From UBA1219 sp045601425 (GTDB taxonomy: Bacteria > Bacteroidota > Bacteroidia > Bacteroidales > P3): 64,000 bases of DNA. Positions 15,441-24,415 of the stretch are shown one piece after another (within the stretch, counting starts at the first letter, position 1; every line of letters begins with the position of its first letter). The stretch is taken from NCBI GenBank assembly GCA_045601425.1, contig JAZRZP010000022.1:1-64000 (forward strand), given 5' to 3'. Position numbers and translations under genes: made by a program. Below the pieces are notes generated by a model. It did no database searches. It had not been told where the DNA came from and was given only the letters and a program-made list of their open reading frames with translations.

Positions 15441-17810
15441 TTACATCTTTGCTACTTTTTTAGTTTTAGAAGATTTTGCTACAACGGCTATTGCGTCTTC
15501 GAGGCTTACGGTCAGAGGGTCGGTGCCTTTCGGAAGGCGGTAATTCTTGTCCTTGTACGTGAGGTAAGGACCGAATTTGCCTATATTCGCAGAAATGTCG
15601 TTGCCGTCGTGTTGCCCGATGGTCCGTGGCAGGAGAGCCTGTAGGCGTTCTTTTTCGGCGTTGGCCTTGTCTTTTTCGGCAATGAGTTCGATGCAGCGTT
15701 TTTCTGAAACTTCGTAGGGGTCGTCTTCCTTCCCGAGCGAGTAGAATTTTCCGTCGAAGCGGACATAAGGTCCGAAACGGCCAATGGCAACAGTAAGGTC
15801 TTTACCGTCTTTCTGTCCGGCAATGCGAGGCAGCCTGAACAGGTCGAGGGCTTCTTCAAGGGTGAGAGTTTCGATGCTCTGGCCTTTTTTTAGCGAAGCA
15901 AACAGTGGTTTGTCTTCGGGTTCATTCTTTGCCGTTTTGGGGTCGGCCTTCGTTTTCAGTTTGGTATCGCCAATCTGTACCATGGCACCGAAACGTCCTA
16001 TCTTGGCATAGACGTTTTTGCCGGTTTTCGGGTCGGTGCCGAGCATGCGTTCGCCGCTGCTGCGTTTGGAGTTTTCCTTGGTTTGTACTATGTTTTCGTG
16101 AAATGGTCTGTAAAAGTCGGCGATGGTTTTTCGCCATTCCTTTTTGCCGGAAGCAATTTCGTCGAAGTCTTTTTCCACGTTGGCAGTGAAATTGTAGTCC
16201 AGAATGTCGTCGAAATGTTCCACGAGAAAGGTGTTTACCACGATTCCGATGTCGGTAGGGAAGAGTTTGGCCTTTTCGTAGCCCACATTTTCGGATTTTT
16301 GGGATTTTTTTATTTTTCCTCCGCTGAGTACCAGCAGGTTATAATTCCGTGACGTGCCTTCGCGGTCTTCCTTCACTATATATTCGCGTTTTTGTATCGT
16401 GGATATGGTGGGAGCATAAGTTGAAGGACGGCCTATGCCGAGTTCTTCGAGCTTTTTCACGAGGCTGGCTTCGGTGTAGCGTGCAGGGTGCTGCGAGAAC
16501 CGCTGAACAGCTTCGGCCGAGTGCAGCGTGAGCTGCGAACCGTTCTTTACAGGGGGAAGTGTCTTCTGGTTGTCTTCTTCTGTTTCGTCGTCGGAAGATT
16601 CGGTGTAAACACGCAGGAATCCGTCGAAGAGAACGACTTCTCCCGATGCGGTGAATTTTTCGGAACGTGTTGATACCGATATGTTTATGTTGGTTTTCTC
16701 TATTTCGGCATCGCTCATCTGCGAGGCGATGGTTCGTTTCCAGATAAGTTCATACAGCCGGCGTTGGGCAGAGTCTCCCTCAATGGTCTCGTTCTGCATG
16801 TATGTCGGGCGTATGGCTTCGTGGGCTTCCTGAGCGCCTTTGGTCTTGGTCTGGTAGCGGCGTGTTTTGACATATTTATCACCGTAGAGTTTCGTTATTT
16901 CATCTTTTGCCATGCCCAAAGCCAAATCGGACAGGTTTACGGAGTCGGTACGCATGTATGTTATTAATCCGGATTCGTAGAGCTGCTGTGCTACCTGCAT
17001 GGTTCTGGCAACCGAAAAGCCGAGTTTGCGACTGGCTTCCTGTTGCAGTGTCGATGTGGTGAACGGCGGTGCAGGGGTACGTTTCGATGGCTTTTTCTCT
17101 ACTGCATCAACGGTGAAGGCCGCAGCTATGCAGTCGTTGAGAAACTGTTCCGCTTCAGGCTCGGTGGCGAATTTCTTCGAAAGTTCGGCCGTGATGCGGG
17201 TTTTGCTGTCGGGGACGTCGAAAGAACCGAAAACCTTGTACTGCGATTGCAGCTTGAAGTTTTTGATTTCGTTCTCGCGTTCCACTATGAGCCGTACGGC
17301 TACAGACTGGACACGTCCGGCCGAGAGGTTGGGTTTTATCTTGCTCCAGAGTATGGGCGATATTTCGTAGCCTACGAGGCGGTCGAGCACGCGGCGAGCC
17401 TGCTGTGCATCAACAAGGTTCATGTCGATTGTGCGTGGATTTTCGATGGCATGAAGAATGGCTGTCTTGGTGATTTCGTTGAAGACGATGCGTTTAGTGT
17501 TGGAGTTATCAAGTTTCAGCGTTTCCTTCAGGTGCCATGCTATGGCTTCCCCTTCGCGGTCCTCATCGGAAGCGAGCCATACGACTTCGGCGTTCGATAC
17601 GGCTTTCTTTAACTCGGACACGAGTTTGTGCTTGTCTTCCGAAATCTGGTACACGGGCTCAAAATTGTTGTCAATATTTACGCTCATTTCGTTCTTTACC
17701 AGATCCCGTACGTGACCGTAACTCGATTTCACTTCATATCCTTCTCCCAAAAATTTTTCAATAGTCTTGGCTTTCGCCGGAGATTCCACAATTACAAGAT
17801 TTTTCGACAT
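15441..17810 (-). CDS. topA: DNA topoisomerase I
   Basis: Type IA topoisomerase that relaxes negative supercoils by cutting one strand through a 5'-phosphotyrosine. The Toprim domain opens the protein (NLVIVESPAKAKTIEKFLG) with DEDREGEAIAWHL and the catalytic tyrosine lies in GLITYMRTDS (about residue 285). The C-terminus carries three topoisomerase repeat units without zinc-binding cysteines (GKNVYAKIGRFG, LTVAIGRFGPYV, ISANIGKFGPYL), the form usual in Bacteroidota. Length 789 is typical. The gene is convergent with the RM methyltransferase and shares its terminator. Confidence 0.97.
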   Translation of the reverse strand: MSKNLVIVESPAKAKTIEKFLGEGYEVKSSYGHVRDLVKNEMSVNIDNNFEPVYQISEDKHKLVSELKKAVSNAEVVWLASDEDREGEAIAWHLKETLKLDNSNTKRIVFNEITKTAILHAIENPRTIDMNLVDAQQARRVLDRLVGYEISPILWSKIKPNLSAGRVQSVAVRLIVERENEIKNFKLQSQYKVFGSFDVPDSKTRITAELSKKFATEPEAEQFLNDCIAAAFTVDAVEKKPSKRTPAPPFTTSTLQQEASRKLGFSVARTMQVAQQLYESGLITYMRTDSVNLSDLALGMAKDEITKLYGDKYVKTRRYQTKTKGAQEAHEAIRPTYMQNETIEGDSAQRRLYELIWKRTIASQMSDAEIEKTNINISVSTRSEKFTASGEVVLFDGFLRVYTESSDDETEEDNQKTLPPVKNGSQLTLHSAEAVQRFSQHPARYTEASLVKKLEELGIGRPSTYAPTISTIQKREYIVKEDREGTSRNYNLLVLSGGKIKKSQKSENVGYEKAKLFPTDIGIVVNTFLVEHFDDILDYNFTANVEKDFDEIASGKKEWRKTIADFYRPFHENIVQTKENSKRSSGERMLGTDPKTGKNVYAKIGRFGAMVQIGDTKLKTKADPKTAKNEPEDKPLFASLKKGQSIETLTLEEALDLFRLPRIAGQKDGKDLTVAIGRFGPYVRFDGKFYSLGKEDDPYEVSEKRCIELIAEKDKANAEKERLQALLPRTIGQHDGNDISANIGKFGPYLTYKDKNYRLPKGTDPLTVSLEDAIAVVAKSSKTKKVAKM

Positions 17811-17954
17811 GTTTTTCCACTTATTATATATGTACGTATTTGTCAGAAATGTTATATATTGTTGATTTGTATAGAGTTATGCAGTTTGTGCTTTTTTTCA
17901 ACAGCTTTGCAAAGTAACGTATAAAATTTTATTTTTACAAAAAAAATGTTCGTT

Positions 17955-18635
17955 TTATTTTTGCCGAGATTTCTCGCAATACTCCTTAAAGTTGCATTTG
18001 TAAGGCTTTTCGCATTGTTCTCCGATTGAAATTTGAGGTTCGGTTCCCGTCAGCAGAGGTCTGAATTCTTCAAGGTGTTTCAGTACTTCGGGTTCACGCT
18101 CTTTTGCGAAATCCAGTTGGTCTTCTATTTTCGGACACCAATTTCCGTCGGCATCGTCTTCACGCAACACGACATTGAAACTTCGTATGTTGCCCAGTAC
18201 CGATTTGCACACGTGGTACTGCAGCGACAGGTCCCACTTGATGGCGGTGTTCAGTGCCGACGAATGTTTTATTTCGAAAATGTCGTACGAGCCGTCAGCG
18301 TTTTTGCGGAGCACGTCGGTCAAAATCAGGATGCCTTCATTTTGAGAGTACAGTCCGGCCTCGAAAATGACGCACTGCTCGTGCGAGTCGAGTATCTGCT
18401 TCGTTTTTTCGACATATTCTTTTTTCCAGAAATTGCACCCGCAGCAGCTCATGTCGAAGCCGCCTTCGAAGGTGTCCTTGACCTGCTTTTCGAAGATTCT
18501 GCCTTTTTTGAAACGTTCCATGGTTTCGGCATCGGGAGGCGTGGCGAATTCCTTTCTGTTGCGGTCGAGGAAAATGAGTTTCGGGCACTGCATTCCGCGG
18601 ACAAATGATGTCTTGGTAAAATCGTAGTAAGCCAT
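17955..18635 (-). CDS. Cas4/RecB-like PD-(D/E)XK nuclease, Fe-S type, stand-alone
   Basis: A 226-residue protein starting MAYYDFTKTSFVRGMQCPK. The nuclease core is visible as ILTDVL (Asp) followed by YDIFEIKHSS (E-x-K), and the C-terminal cysteines CEKPYKCNFKEYC with the N-terminal QCPK cysteine give the four ligands of a Cas4/AddB-type [4Fe-4S] cluster. An additional CCGC cluster is in the middle. It resembles the nuclease part of DUF2779 proteins rather than a CRISPR Cas4; no cas genes or repeats are near. The start at 18635 is fixed by the promoter at 18663-18670. Role in DNA processing is likely but unspecified. Confidence 0.72.
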   Translation of the reverse strand: MAYYDFTKTSFVRGMQCPKLIFLDRNRKEFATPPDAETMERFKKGRIFEKQVKDTFEGGFDMSCCGCNFWKKEYVEKTKQILDSHEQCVIFEAGLYSQNEGILILTDVLRKNADGSYDIFEIKHSSALNTAIKWDLSLQYHVCKSVLGNIRSFNVVLREDDADGNWCPKIEDQLDFAKEREPEVLKHLEEFRPLLTGTEPQISIGEQCEKPYKCNFKEYCEKSRQK

Positions 18636-18662
18636 GATTGTTGATTTTTTGTCTTTGCGGTG

Positions 18663-18670
18663 CAAAGTTA
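18663..18670 (-). promoter_or_regulatory. -7 element TAACTTTG (minus strand)
   Basis: TAACTTTGCA read on the minus strand, 28 bases before the nuclease ATG at 18635. It lies back-to-back with the plus-strand element at 18684. Confidence 0.65.
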
Positions 18671-18683
18671 CGAAAAAAAATCG

Positions 18684-18691
18684 TATTTTTG
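18684..18691 (+). promoter_or_regulatory. -7 element TATTTTTG
   Basis: TCG-TATTTTTG-CA, 28 bases before the ATG at 18719. Only 13 bases separate it from the divergent -7 element, so the two promoters overlap. Confidence 0.65.
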
Positions 18692-18718
18692 CAAAATGTA
18701 TGTGAAATTTGCAAACTG

Positions 18719-19159
18719 ATGAGAATTTGTTATACGTTCCTTCAGTGGACATGGGGAATAATACAGAACCTTGCCGGAGGTATGCTGTTTCTGCTCAATG
18801 TCAGGTGCCGGCATTACCGTTTCAGAGGTGCCGTGGTTACCGAGTGGCGGCTGTCATCGAGTCTCGGTTGCGGCATGTTCATCTTTCACGGCGGAGACGG
18901 CTGTCCGGAACACAACAAGGAGTGCGGCGACAAACTGTGGTACGATACGCTCGTGCACGAATACGGACATACCTTGCAGTCTGCCATTCTCGGTCCGTTT
19001 TTTCTGCCCGTCATTGCGATACCTTCACTCTTGTGGGCATCGCTTCCGGTATTCAAAAGGGTCAGACGCAGGCGGAAACGCTCTTATTACTGGCTGTATT
19101 GCGAAAAATGGGCAAATTCTCTGGGCGACAAAGTGTGCAGGAACGGACGGCGATACTGA
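18719..19159 (+). CDS. Small membrane protein with HExxH motif
   Basis: A 146-residue protein with hydrophobic N-terminus (about 1-27), a middle region with LVHEYGHTLQSAILGP (HExxH, about residues 81-85), a transmembrane segment (FFLPVIAIPSLLWASL) and a strongly basic patch (KRVRRRRKRS). The HExxH placed before a membrane helix suggests a zinc-binding or protease-like protein, but no further ligand set is clear and I do not recognise a named family. The start is set by the promoter at 18684. Downstream, purC has its own promoter. Confidence 0.6.
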   Translation: MRICYTFLQWTWGIIQNLAGGMLFLLNVRCRHYRFRGAVVTEWRLSSSLGCGMFIFHGGDGCPEHNKECGDKLWYDTLVHEYGHTLQSAILGPFFLPVIAIPSLLWASLPVFKRVRRRRKRSYYWLYCEKWANSLGDKVCRNGRRY

Positions 19160-19229
19160 ATATGTGCCGGTCTGAATGGAACGGCGAATTTTTTTTGAAA
19201 AAAATGCAGGCTCTACGCAAAAAAAATCG

Positions 19230-19237
19230 TATTTTTG
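19230..19237 (+). promoter_or_regulatory. -7 element TATTTTTG for purC
   Basis: TCG-TATTTTTG-CAA in an A-rich context, 43 bases before the purC ATG. Confidence 0.65.
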
Positions 19238-19280
19238 CAAATCCGAAAAAACAAAAATAAAGATACATAACATTAAAATA

Positions 19281-20225
19281 ATGAAAGCAGTAGTAAAAAC
19301 AAATTTCAGTTTCCCGAAACAGAAGAGTCTGTACCAAGGGAAAGTCCGCGACGTGTACAATATTGACGATAAATATCTGGCCATGGTTGTCAGCGACCGT
19401 ATTTCGGCATTTGATGTGGTCCTGCCTGAAGGAATACCGTTCAAGGGACAGGTTCTGAACCAGATTGCCGCAAAATTTCTCGATGCGACATCCGACATTG
19501 TTCCCAATTGGAAGATAGCCACTCCCGACCCCATGGTTACCGTTGGCCGCCGTTGCGAACCTTTCAAGGTGGAAATGGTGATACGCGGCTACCTCGCAGG
19601 CAGCGCTTGGCGCGAATACAAGGCCGGAAACCGCACGCTCTGCGGCCTTATACTCCCCGAAAACATGGTTGAAAACCAGAAATTCCCTTCACCCATCATC
19701 ACTCCGACTACAAAGGCCGACGAGGGTCACGACGAAAATATCTCCAAGGAAGAAATCATACGTCAGGGGCTGGTATCGAAAGAAGATTACGAACAGCTGG
19801 AAAAATACACTCTCGCACTGTTTCGGCGTGGTACCGAGATTGCTGCAAGGCAGGGACTCATACTTGTCGACACGAAATACGAGTTCGGTAAGGCCGACGG
19901 AAAAATCTATCTCATCGACGAAATCCACACACCCGATTCGTCGCGGTATTTCTACGCCGAAGGCTACGACGAACGTTTGAAAAAAGGTGAAAAACAGCGT
20001 CAGCTTTCCAAGGAATTTGTACGTGAATGGCTTATGGAAAACGGCTTTCAGGGAAAAGCCGGACAGAAAATACCGGTAATGACTACCGAATTTGTAAATC
20101 AGGTCACCGAACGCTACATAGAACTTTATGAAAATATTGTCGGAGAAAAATTCGAGAAAGTGGAAACCGACAATGTCGAAAAACGGATTGAAAACAACGT
20201 GGCAGCCTTCCTTGAAACATTGTAG
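19281..20225 (+). CDS. purC: Phosphoribosylaminoimidazole-succinocarboxamide (SAICAR) synthase
   Basis: Purine biosynthesis enzyme joining aspartate to CAIR with ATP. Family blocks: LYQGKVRDVYNIDDKYLAMV, VVSDRISAFDVVLPEGIPFKG, CEPFKVEMVIRGYLAGSAWREY, and LILVDTKYEFG with LIDEIHTPDSSRY. At 314 residues it is the longer form of SAICAR synthase found in Bacteroidota and yeast rather than the 240-residue E. coli form. The ATG at 19281 follows the promoter; an in-frame upstream extension to 19176 contains the promoter and is rejected. No other purine genes are adjacent. Confidence 0.96.
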   Translation: MKAVVKTNFSFPKQKSLYQGKVRDVYNIDDKYLAMVVSDRISAFDVVLPEGIPFKGQVLNQIAAKFLDATSDIVPNWKIATPDPMVTVGRRCEPFKVEMVIRGYLAGSAWREYKAGNRTLCGLILPENMVENQKFPSPIITPTTKADEGHDENISKEEIIRQGLVSKEDYEQLEKYTLALFRRGTEIAARQGLILVDTKYEFGKADGKIYLIDEIHTPDSSRYFYAEGYDERLKKGEKQRQLSKEFVREWLMENGFQGKAGQKIPVMTTEFVNQVTERYIELYENIVGEKFEKVETDNVEKRIENNVAAFLETL

Positions 20226-20276
20226 GAGAAAAGTGCTGGCATTTTACAGAAACAATTTAAACACAGGAGGAAATTT

Positions 20277-22043
20277 ATGAAAGATGGCGGTTTCGCAAAA
20301 ACCATGCTGGCATCGGCGGTCGGTGCCCTGATAGCAATGATAGTGATGTCGGTTTTGTCAACCATCGCCTTTGTGGCGATGCTCGGATTCCTTGCAGCCG
20401 ATGAAGTGGTGTCCATAGACGATAATTCCGTTTTGGAACTGGATTTGTCGAATACCATTTCCGAACGCAAGGCTACTGACATGGAAAAGCTGCTTTCCGA
20501 TGGGAAAAGCATAGGTCTCAATTCCATACTCAAATCTATAGATAATGCGGCAGGCGACGACAGAATAAAAGGAATCTACCTGAATCTGGGAATGACATAT
20601 AGCGCAGGGTGGTCGCAGACGCAGGAAATCCGCATGGCACTGGAAAATTTCAAGAAGTCGGGCAAGTTCATCTACGCCTACAGCGAGGCATATTCACAGA
20701 AAAGCTATTTCCTCGCTTCGGTGGCCGACACACTGGTGCTCAACCCTTCGGGAATGGTGGAATTTACCGGCATAGCAGCCGAAACCATGTTCATAAAGGA
20801 CCTTCTGGACAAACTTGACATCAAAATCGACCTCATCCGTCCGAACAACAACGCCTACAAGAGTGCAGGCGAAATGTACATAATGGACAGAATGAGCGAA
20901 GCAAGCAGGGAACAGGTGCGCACATACATCATGAGTATCTGGAACGAAATACTCCCTATAATGTCCGAAGCCCGCAATATTCCGGTTGACAGCCTGAATT
21001 CTTTCGCCGACAACCTGTCGGCATTCTGGGCTGCCGACGCACTGAATGCCGGTCTTGTCGATGTGCTCGGTTTCGAAAACGATATCAAGACCATCATGGC
21101 CGTGCGTACGGGAGGAGAAAAGGCTTCCGACGTGGAATTGGCTTCGCTGAAAGGTTATTCGGCAAGTATTTTGGATAAGGAAAGTGCCAAAGACAAGATT
21201 GCCATAATATATGCCGAAGGCGATGTGGTGATGGGCAAAGGCTACGATGTGGCCGTATATTCCGAAAACATGGCCAAATCGCTCGACAAGGCGGCAGAGG
21301 ACGATGATGTGAAAGCAATAGTCCTTCGCGTCAATTCTCCCGGAGGCGTCGTGAATTCCGCCGAAATCATCACCGACGCAGTACGCCGTGCAAAAGCAAA
21401 GAAACCGGTTGTCGTTTCGATGAGCAACCTCGCCGCTTCAGCAGGTTACGAAATCTCTTGCTATGCCAGCAAGATTGTGGCTATGCCGACAACCCTCACA
21501 GGTTCCATAGGCGTGTTCGCCACCGTTCCGGAAGTCGGTACAATGCTGAAAAACAAAATCGGTCTTACTTTCGACACCGTTAATACCAACAAGAATTCTT
21601 CGGCACTTTCGGTAACGAGACCTCTTTCTACACAGTCGAGAGCTCTGATGGCCAAGAACGTGGAAGAGTTCTACACTACGTTCTGTACAAGGGTTGCCGA
21701 AGGCCGTGGTCTGACAGTGGAATATGTCGACAGCATTGCCCGCGGACGCGTGTGGACGGGAAAAGACGCACTCAAACTCGGCTTGGTGGATACTCTCGGC
21801 GGAATCGACATGGCAATAAGAATCGCCGCTGCCGAAGCTGGATTGCAGAAATACCGCGTTGCAGATTATTCTCAAACAGTGAGCACTTTCGCCCAGCTTA
21901 TGGAATTGTTCGACGAGGAAGCCCGCGTGAAAGCCCTCATTCCGGAACAGTACGGAAAATTCAGCTTCTATCGCGAACTTGAAACCTACTGCAACTCAAC
22001 TGCCTACATGCAGGCACGGATGCCGTACTTCATAAACTTCTGA
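20277..22043 (+). CDS. sppA: Signal peptide peptidase SppA, long (67K) type
   Basis: Membrane-anchored S49 serine protease that degrades cleaved signal peptides. One N-terminal transmembrane helix (about 8-40), then two S49 repeats. The general base lysine is in NNAYKSAGEMY of the first repeat and the nucleophile serine in MSNLAASAGYEIS of the second, the arrangement of the E. coli enzyme. GSIGVF and GRVWTGKDALKLGLVDTLGG are also typical. Length 588 fits. It starts 51 bases after purC and is followed by a strong terminator. Confidence 0.95.
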   Translation: MKDGGFAKTMLASAVGALIAMIVMSVLSTIAFVAMLGFLAADEVVSIDDNSVLELDLSNTISERKATDMEKLLSDGKSIGLNSILKSIDNAAGDDRIKGIYLNLGMTYSAGWSQTQEIRMALENFKKSGKFIYAYSEAYSQKSYFLASVADTLVLNPSGMVEFTGIAAETMFIKDLLDKLDIKIDLIRPNNNAYKSAGEMYIMDRMSEASREQVRTYIMSIWNEILPIMSEARNIPVDSLNSFADNLSAFWAADALNAGLVDVLGFENDIKTIMAVRTGGEKASDVELASLKGYSASILDKESAKDKIAIIYAEGDVVMGKGYDVAVYSENMAKSLDKAAEDDDVKAIVLRVNSPGGVVNSAEIITDAVRRAKAKKPVVVSMSNLAASAGYEISCYASKIVAMPTTLTGSIGVFATVPEVGTMLKNKIGLTFDTVNTNKNSSALSVTRPLSTQSRALMAKNVEEFYTTFCTRVAEGRGLTVEYVDSIARGRVWTGKDALKLGLVDTLGGIDMAIRIAAAEAGLQKYRVADYSQTVSTFAQLMELFDEEARVKALIPEQYGKFSFYRELETYCNSTAYMQARMPYFINF

Positions 22044-22066
22044 AAAAATACAGACATTTTTGCTGA

Positions 22067-22101
22067 AAAGCGTCGGATTTCATGACGAAATCCGACGCTT
22101 T
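22067..22101 (+). terminator. Strong Rho-independent terminator
   Basis: A 15-bp perfect stem (22067-22081 with 22087-22101) and a five-base loop ATGAC, followed by a CCTTTG tail. The symmetric A/T flanks could allow function on both strands. Closes sppA. Confidence 0.85.
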
Positions 22102-22241
22102 CCTTTGCCTGTAAGGCGAAGAACCCGAGGAAAAACATTTTTTTATGACAGTAACAGATTGGGCGTTGACCTGATATACAGTGAATTACAGTCGTAAAAA
22201 ATAATTTTTTGCAAAAATTTTGCGGAATGAGTAAAAATGTG

Positions 22242-22249
22242 TAATTTTG
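22242..22249 (+). promoter_or_regulatory. -7 element TAATTTTG of the metK leader
   Basis: GTG-TAATTTTG-CA, giving a leader of about 160 bases before metK. The leader holds the small ORF at 22275 and the hairpin at 22366. Confidence 0.6.
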
Positions 22250-22274
22250 CACCCGCAAAGTGGATAGATTTGTA

Positions 22275-22355
22275 ATGATTGCAACCACAAGAAAAAATGC
22301 TAAACCAAGAAGTTTCTTCGCTACAATCAAAAAAATCAAGACTTTTGCATTATAA
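22275..22355 (+). CDS. Possible 26-residue basic leader peptide upstream of metK
   Basis: ATG to TAA encodes 26 residues beginning MIATTRKNAKPRSFF and ending KTFAL, with eight lysine or arginine residues. It starts about 20 bases after the predicted transcription start and ends 59 bases before metK, with a small GNRA-capped hairpin in between. It may be a regulatory uORF or a real small basic protein. It is too short to be sure it is translated. No SAM riboswitch fold was recognised in this 371-base gap, which otherwise holds only the sppA terminator and this leader. Confidence 0.45.
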   Translation: MIATTRKNAKPRSFFATIKKIKTFAL

Positions 22356-22365
22356 TTCACGGAAC

Positions 22366-22379
22366 AACCCGAAAGGGTT
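22366..22379 (+). promoter_or_regulatory. Leader hairpin before metK
   Basis: AACCC-GAAA-GGGTT: a 5-bp stem with a GNRA tetraloop, 35 bases before the metK ATG and 10 bases after the leader peptide stop, followed by ATTTC. Could modulate translation or be a weak attenuator. Confidence 0.4.
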
Positions 22380-22414
22380 ATTTCATTATTATTAATGTTT
22401 AAAGATTAAAAGAA

Positions 22415-23671
22415 ATGTCTTATTATTTTACATCCGAATCAGTATCGGAAGGGCATCCCGACAAGGTTGCCGACCAGATTTCAGACGCATTGCTCGACGA
22501 ATTCCTCCGTCGCGACCAGCAGTCGAAAGTGGCATGCGAAACACTCGTCACCACAGGCCTCACCGTAGTCAGCGGTGAAGTGAAAACTTCGGGTTGTGTG
22601 GACATACAGGATACCGTGCGTCAGGTTATAAACGAAATAGGTTACACCAAAGGCGAATACATGTTCGATGGCGGTTCGTGCGGCATCATGTCGGCCATAC
22701 ACGGCCAGTCGCCCGACATAAACAGGGGAGTGGAACGCGAAAAACTCGAGAATCAGGGTGCCGGAGATCAGGGCATGATGTTCGGCTATGCCTGCAGGGA
22801 AACACCTGAACTCATGCCGTTGCCGATAACGCTGGCACACATTTTCCTCATAGAACTCGCAAAAATACGCCGCGAAGGCAAGAAAATGAAATATCTGCGT
22901 CCCGACGCAAAATCGCAGATAACAGTGGAATACAGCGACGACAACAAGCCCATGCGTGTCGATGCCATTGTCATTTCCACACAGCACGATGACTTTGATG
23001 AAGAGGACAAAATGCTTGCAAAAATCAGGACCGATGTGGAGGAAATACTTATACCGAGAGTTCTGAAACGCCTTTCGGCAGAAAACCGCGGGCTTTTTGC
23101 CAAAAAAGACTACAAGCTTTTCGTGAATCCGACAGGAAAATTCGTCATTGGAGGACCTCACGGCGATACCGGCCTTACAGGCAGAAAAATCATCGTCGAT
23201 ACTTACGGCGGCCGCGGTGCACACGGTGGCGGAGCCTTTTCGGGAAAGGATTCCTCCAAGGTGGACAGAAGTGGAGCGTACGCAGCACGTCATATTGCCA
23301 AGAACCTTGTGGCAGCAGGTGTTTGCGACGAAGCACTCGTGCAGGTGGCCTATGCCATAGGCGTAGCTGAACCAGTGGGCGTGTATGTAAATACTTACGG
23401 AAGTTCGAAGGTTGGCCTTGCCGATGGCGAAATAGCCACCAAAGTGCAGAAGATTTTCGATTTGAGACCTTTTGCAATAGTCAAGCGGCTGGCCTTGCAG
23501 AATCCCATATTCAGAGAAACAGCTTCGTACGGACATTTCGGCCGTGACCCGTTCAAACGTGAAGTGACATTGCTGTACAACGGCAAGGAAACCCGAAAGG
23601 AAGTGGAATTCTTCACATGGGAAAAACTTGACTATGTGGATAAAATAAGGAGAGAATTCAAGATTAAGTGA
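22415..23671 (+). CDS. metK: S-adenosylmethionine synthetase
   Basis: Makes SAM from methionine and ATP. Signature blocks: SESVSEGHPDKVADQISDALLD at the N-terminus, GAGDQGMMFGYA (adenine/methionine loop), GGPHGDTGLTGRKIIVDTYGG and GGGAFSGKDSSKVDRSGAYAAR in the P-loop-like region. At 418 residues it is somewhat longer than the ~385-residue E. coli enzyme, as in other Bacteroidales. It is monocistronic or leads into aat 69 bases later. Confidence 0.98.
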   Translation: MSYYFTSESVSEGHPDKVADQISDALLDEFLRRDQQSKVACETLVTTGLTVVSGEVKTSGCVDIQDTVRQVINEIGYTKGEYMFDGGSCGIMSAIHGQSPDINRGVEREKLENQGAGDQGMMFGYACRETPELMPLPITLAHIFLIELAKIRREGKKMKYLRPDAKSQITVEYSDDNKPMRVDAIVISTQHDDFDEEDKMLAKIRTDVEEILIPRVLKRLSAENRGLFAKKDYKLFVNPTGKFVIGGPHGDTGLTGRKIIVDTYGGRGAHGGGAFSGKDSSKVDRSGAYAARHIAKNLVAAGVCDEALVQVAYAIGVAEPVGVYVNTYGSSKVGLADGEIATKVQKIFDLRPFAIVKRLALQNPIFRETASYGHFGRDPFKREVTLLYNGKETRKEVEFFTWEKLDYVDKIRREFKIK

Positions 23672-23740
23672 TAAATGTCGGGTAATCAGGCGGAACCGCT
23701 CGCAGTTCCGCCCGATTGTCGGACTATAGTGAATTGTAAC

Positions 23741-24415
23741 ATGGCTTTTAAATTCGTAGAGTTCCCGCCTGCCAGCGAAGCCGATGGTGACGGCTTACTC
23801 GCCGTGGGTGGCAGCCTGTCGCCGGATTACCTGATTTCTGCATATTCTCAGGGCGTTTTTCCGTGGTTTTCCGACGACGGGGTTCCGTTCTGGTTTTCAC
23901 TCGATCCACGCATGGTGCTGAAAATAGAGAACTTCCGTCTTTCCAAATCACTCGGAAGAGTGGTGAAATCGGGAAGATTCGAGGTCCGTATAGACACATG
24001 TTTCAGAGATGTGATGCTGGGCTGTGCTTCTGCCGATGTCCGAGTCTCTGCCGACGGGACATGGATAACCGACGATTTCATTGAAGGATACACCCGCATG
24101 CATGAACTGGGACTGGCACATTCGTTCGAAACATTTCAGGACGGTAAGCTCGTGGGAGGCCTTTACGGGCTTTCGTTCGGAGCTATGTTTTCCGGCGAAT
24201 CCATGTTCCACAGGGTAACCGATGCTTCCAAGGTGGCTTTCGTGGAATTGGTGGCTTTCTGTCGGCGCAATGGACTACGTTTCATCGATGCACAGCAGCC
24301 GACAAAGCACCTCGCGTCGCTCGGTGCGACGCCCGTTCCGAGAACCGAATTCCTTGAAATGCTCAATGCGGCTGTGAAAGAAAAAACCTTGGCAGGATTA
24401 TGGACAAACATGTAG
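23741..24415 (+). CDS. aat: Leucyl/phenylalanyl-tRNA-protein transferase
   Basis: N-end rule enzyme that adds Leu or Phe to proteins with N-terminal Lys or Arg, targeting them for ClpAP. Family motifs: EADGDGLLAVGGSLSPDYLISAYSQGVFPWF, PFWFSLDPRMVL, GTWITDDFIEGY, GGLYGLSFGAMFSGESMFH and FIDAQQPTKHLASLGA. The ATG at 23741 (MAFKFVEFPP) is preferred to the in-frame 23675 start because homologues begin near here; 224 residues is usual. It overlaps folK by 16 bases. Confidence 0.95.
   Translation: MAFKFVEFPPASEADGDGLLAVGGSLSPDYLISAYSQGVFPWFSDDGVPFWFSLDPRMVLKIENFRLSKSLGRVVKSGRFEVRIDTCFRDVMLGCASADVRVSADGTWITDDFIEGYTRMHELGLAHSFETFQDGKLVGGLYGLSFGAMFSGESMFHRVTDASKVAFVELVAFCRRNGLRFIDAQQPTKHLASLGATPVPRTEFLEMLNAAVKEKTLAGLWTNM

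Noticed and set aside
17955..18635. Cas4 of a CRISPR system
   Set aside because: No repeats, cas1 or cas2 in the window; the domain is better read as a stand-alone Fe-S PD-(D/E)XK nuclease.
22256..22414. SAM riboswitch before metK
   Set aside because: The leader lacks the multi-stem core of known SAM riboswitches; only a small tetraloop hairpin and a short ORF were found.
22481..23536. A 351-codon minus-strand frame opposite metK
   Set aside because: metK is certain on the plus strand; the antisense translation is unlike a protein.
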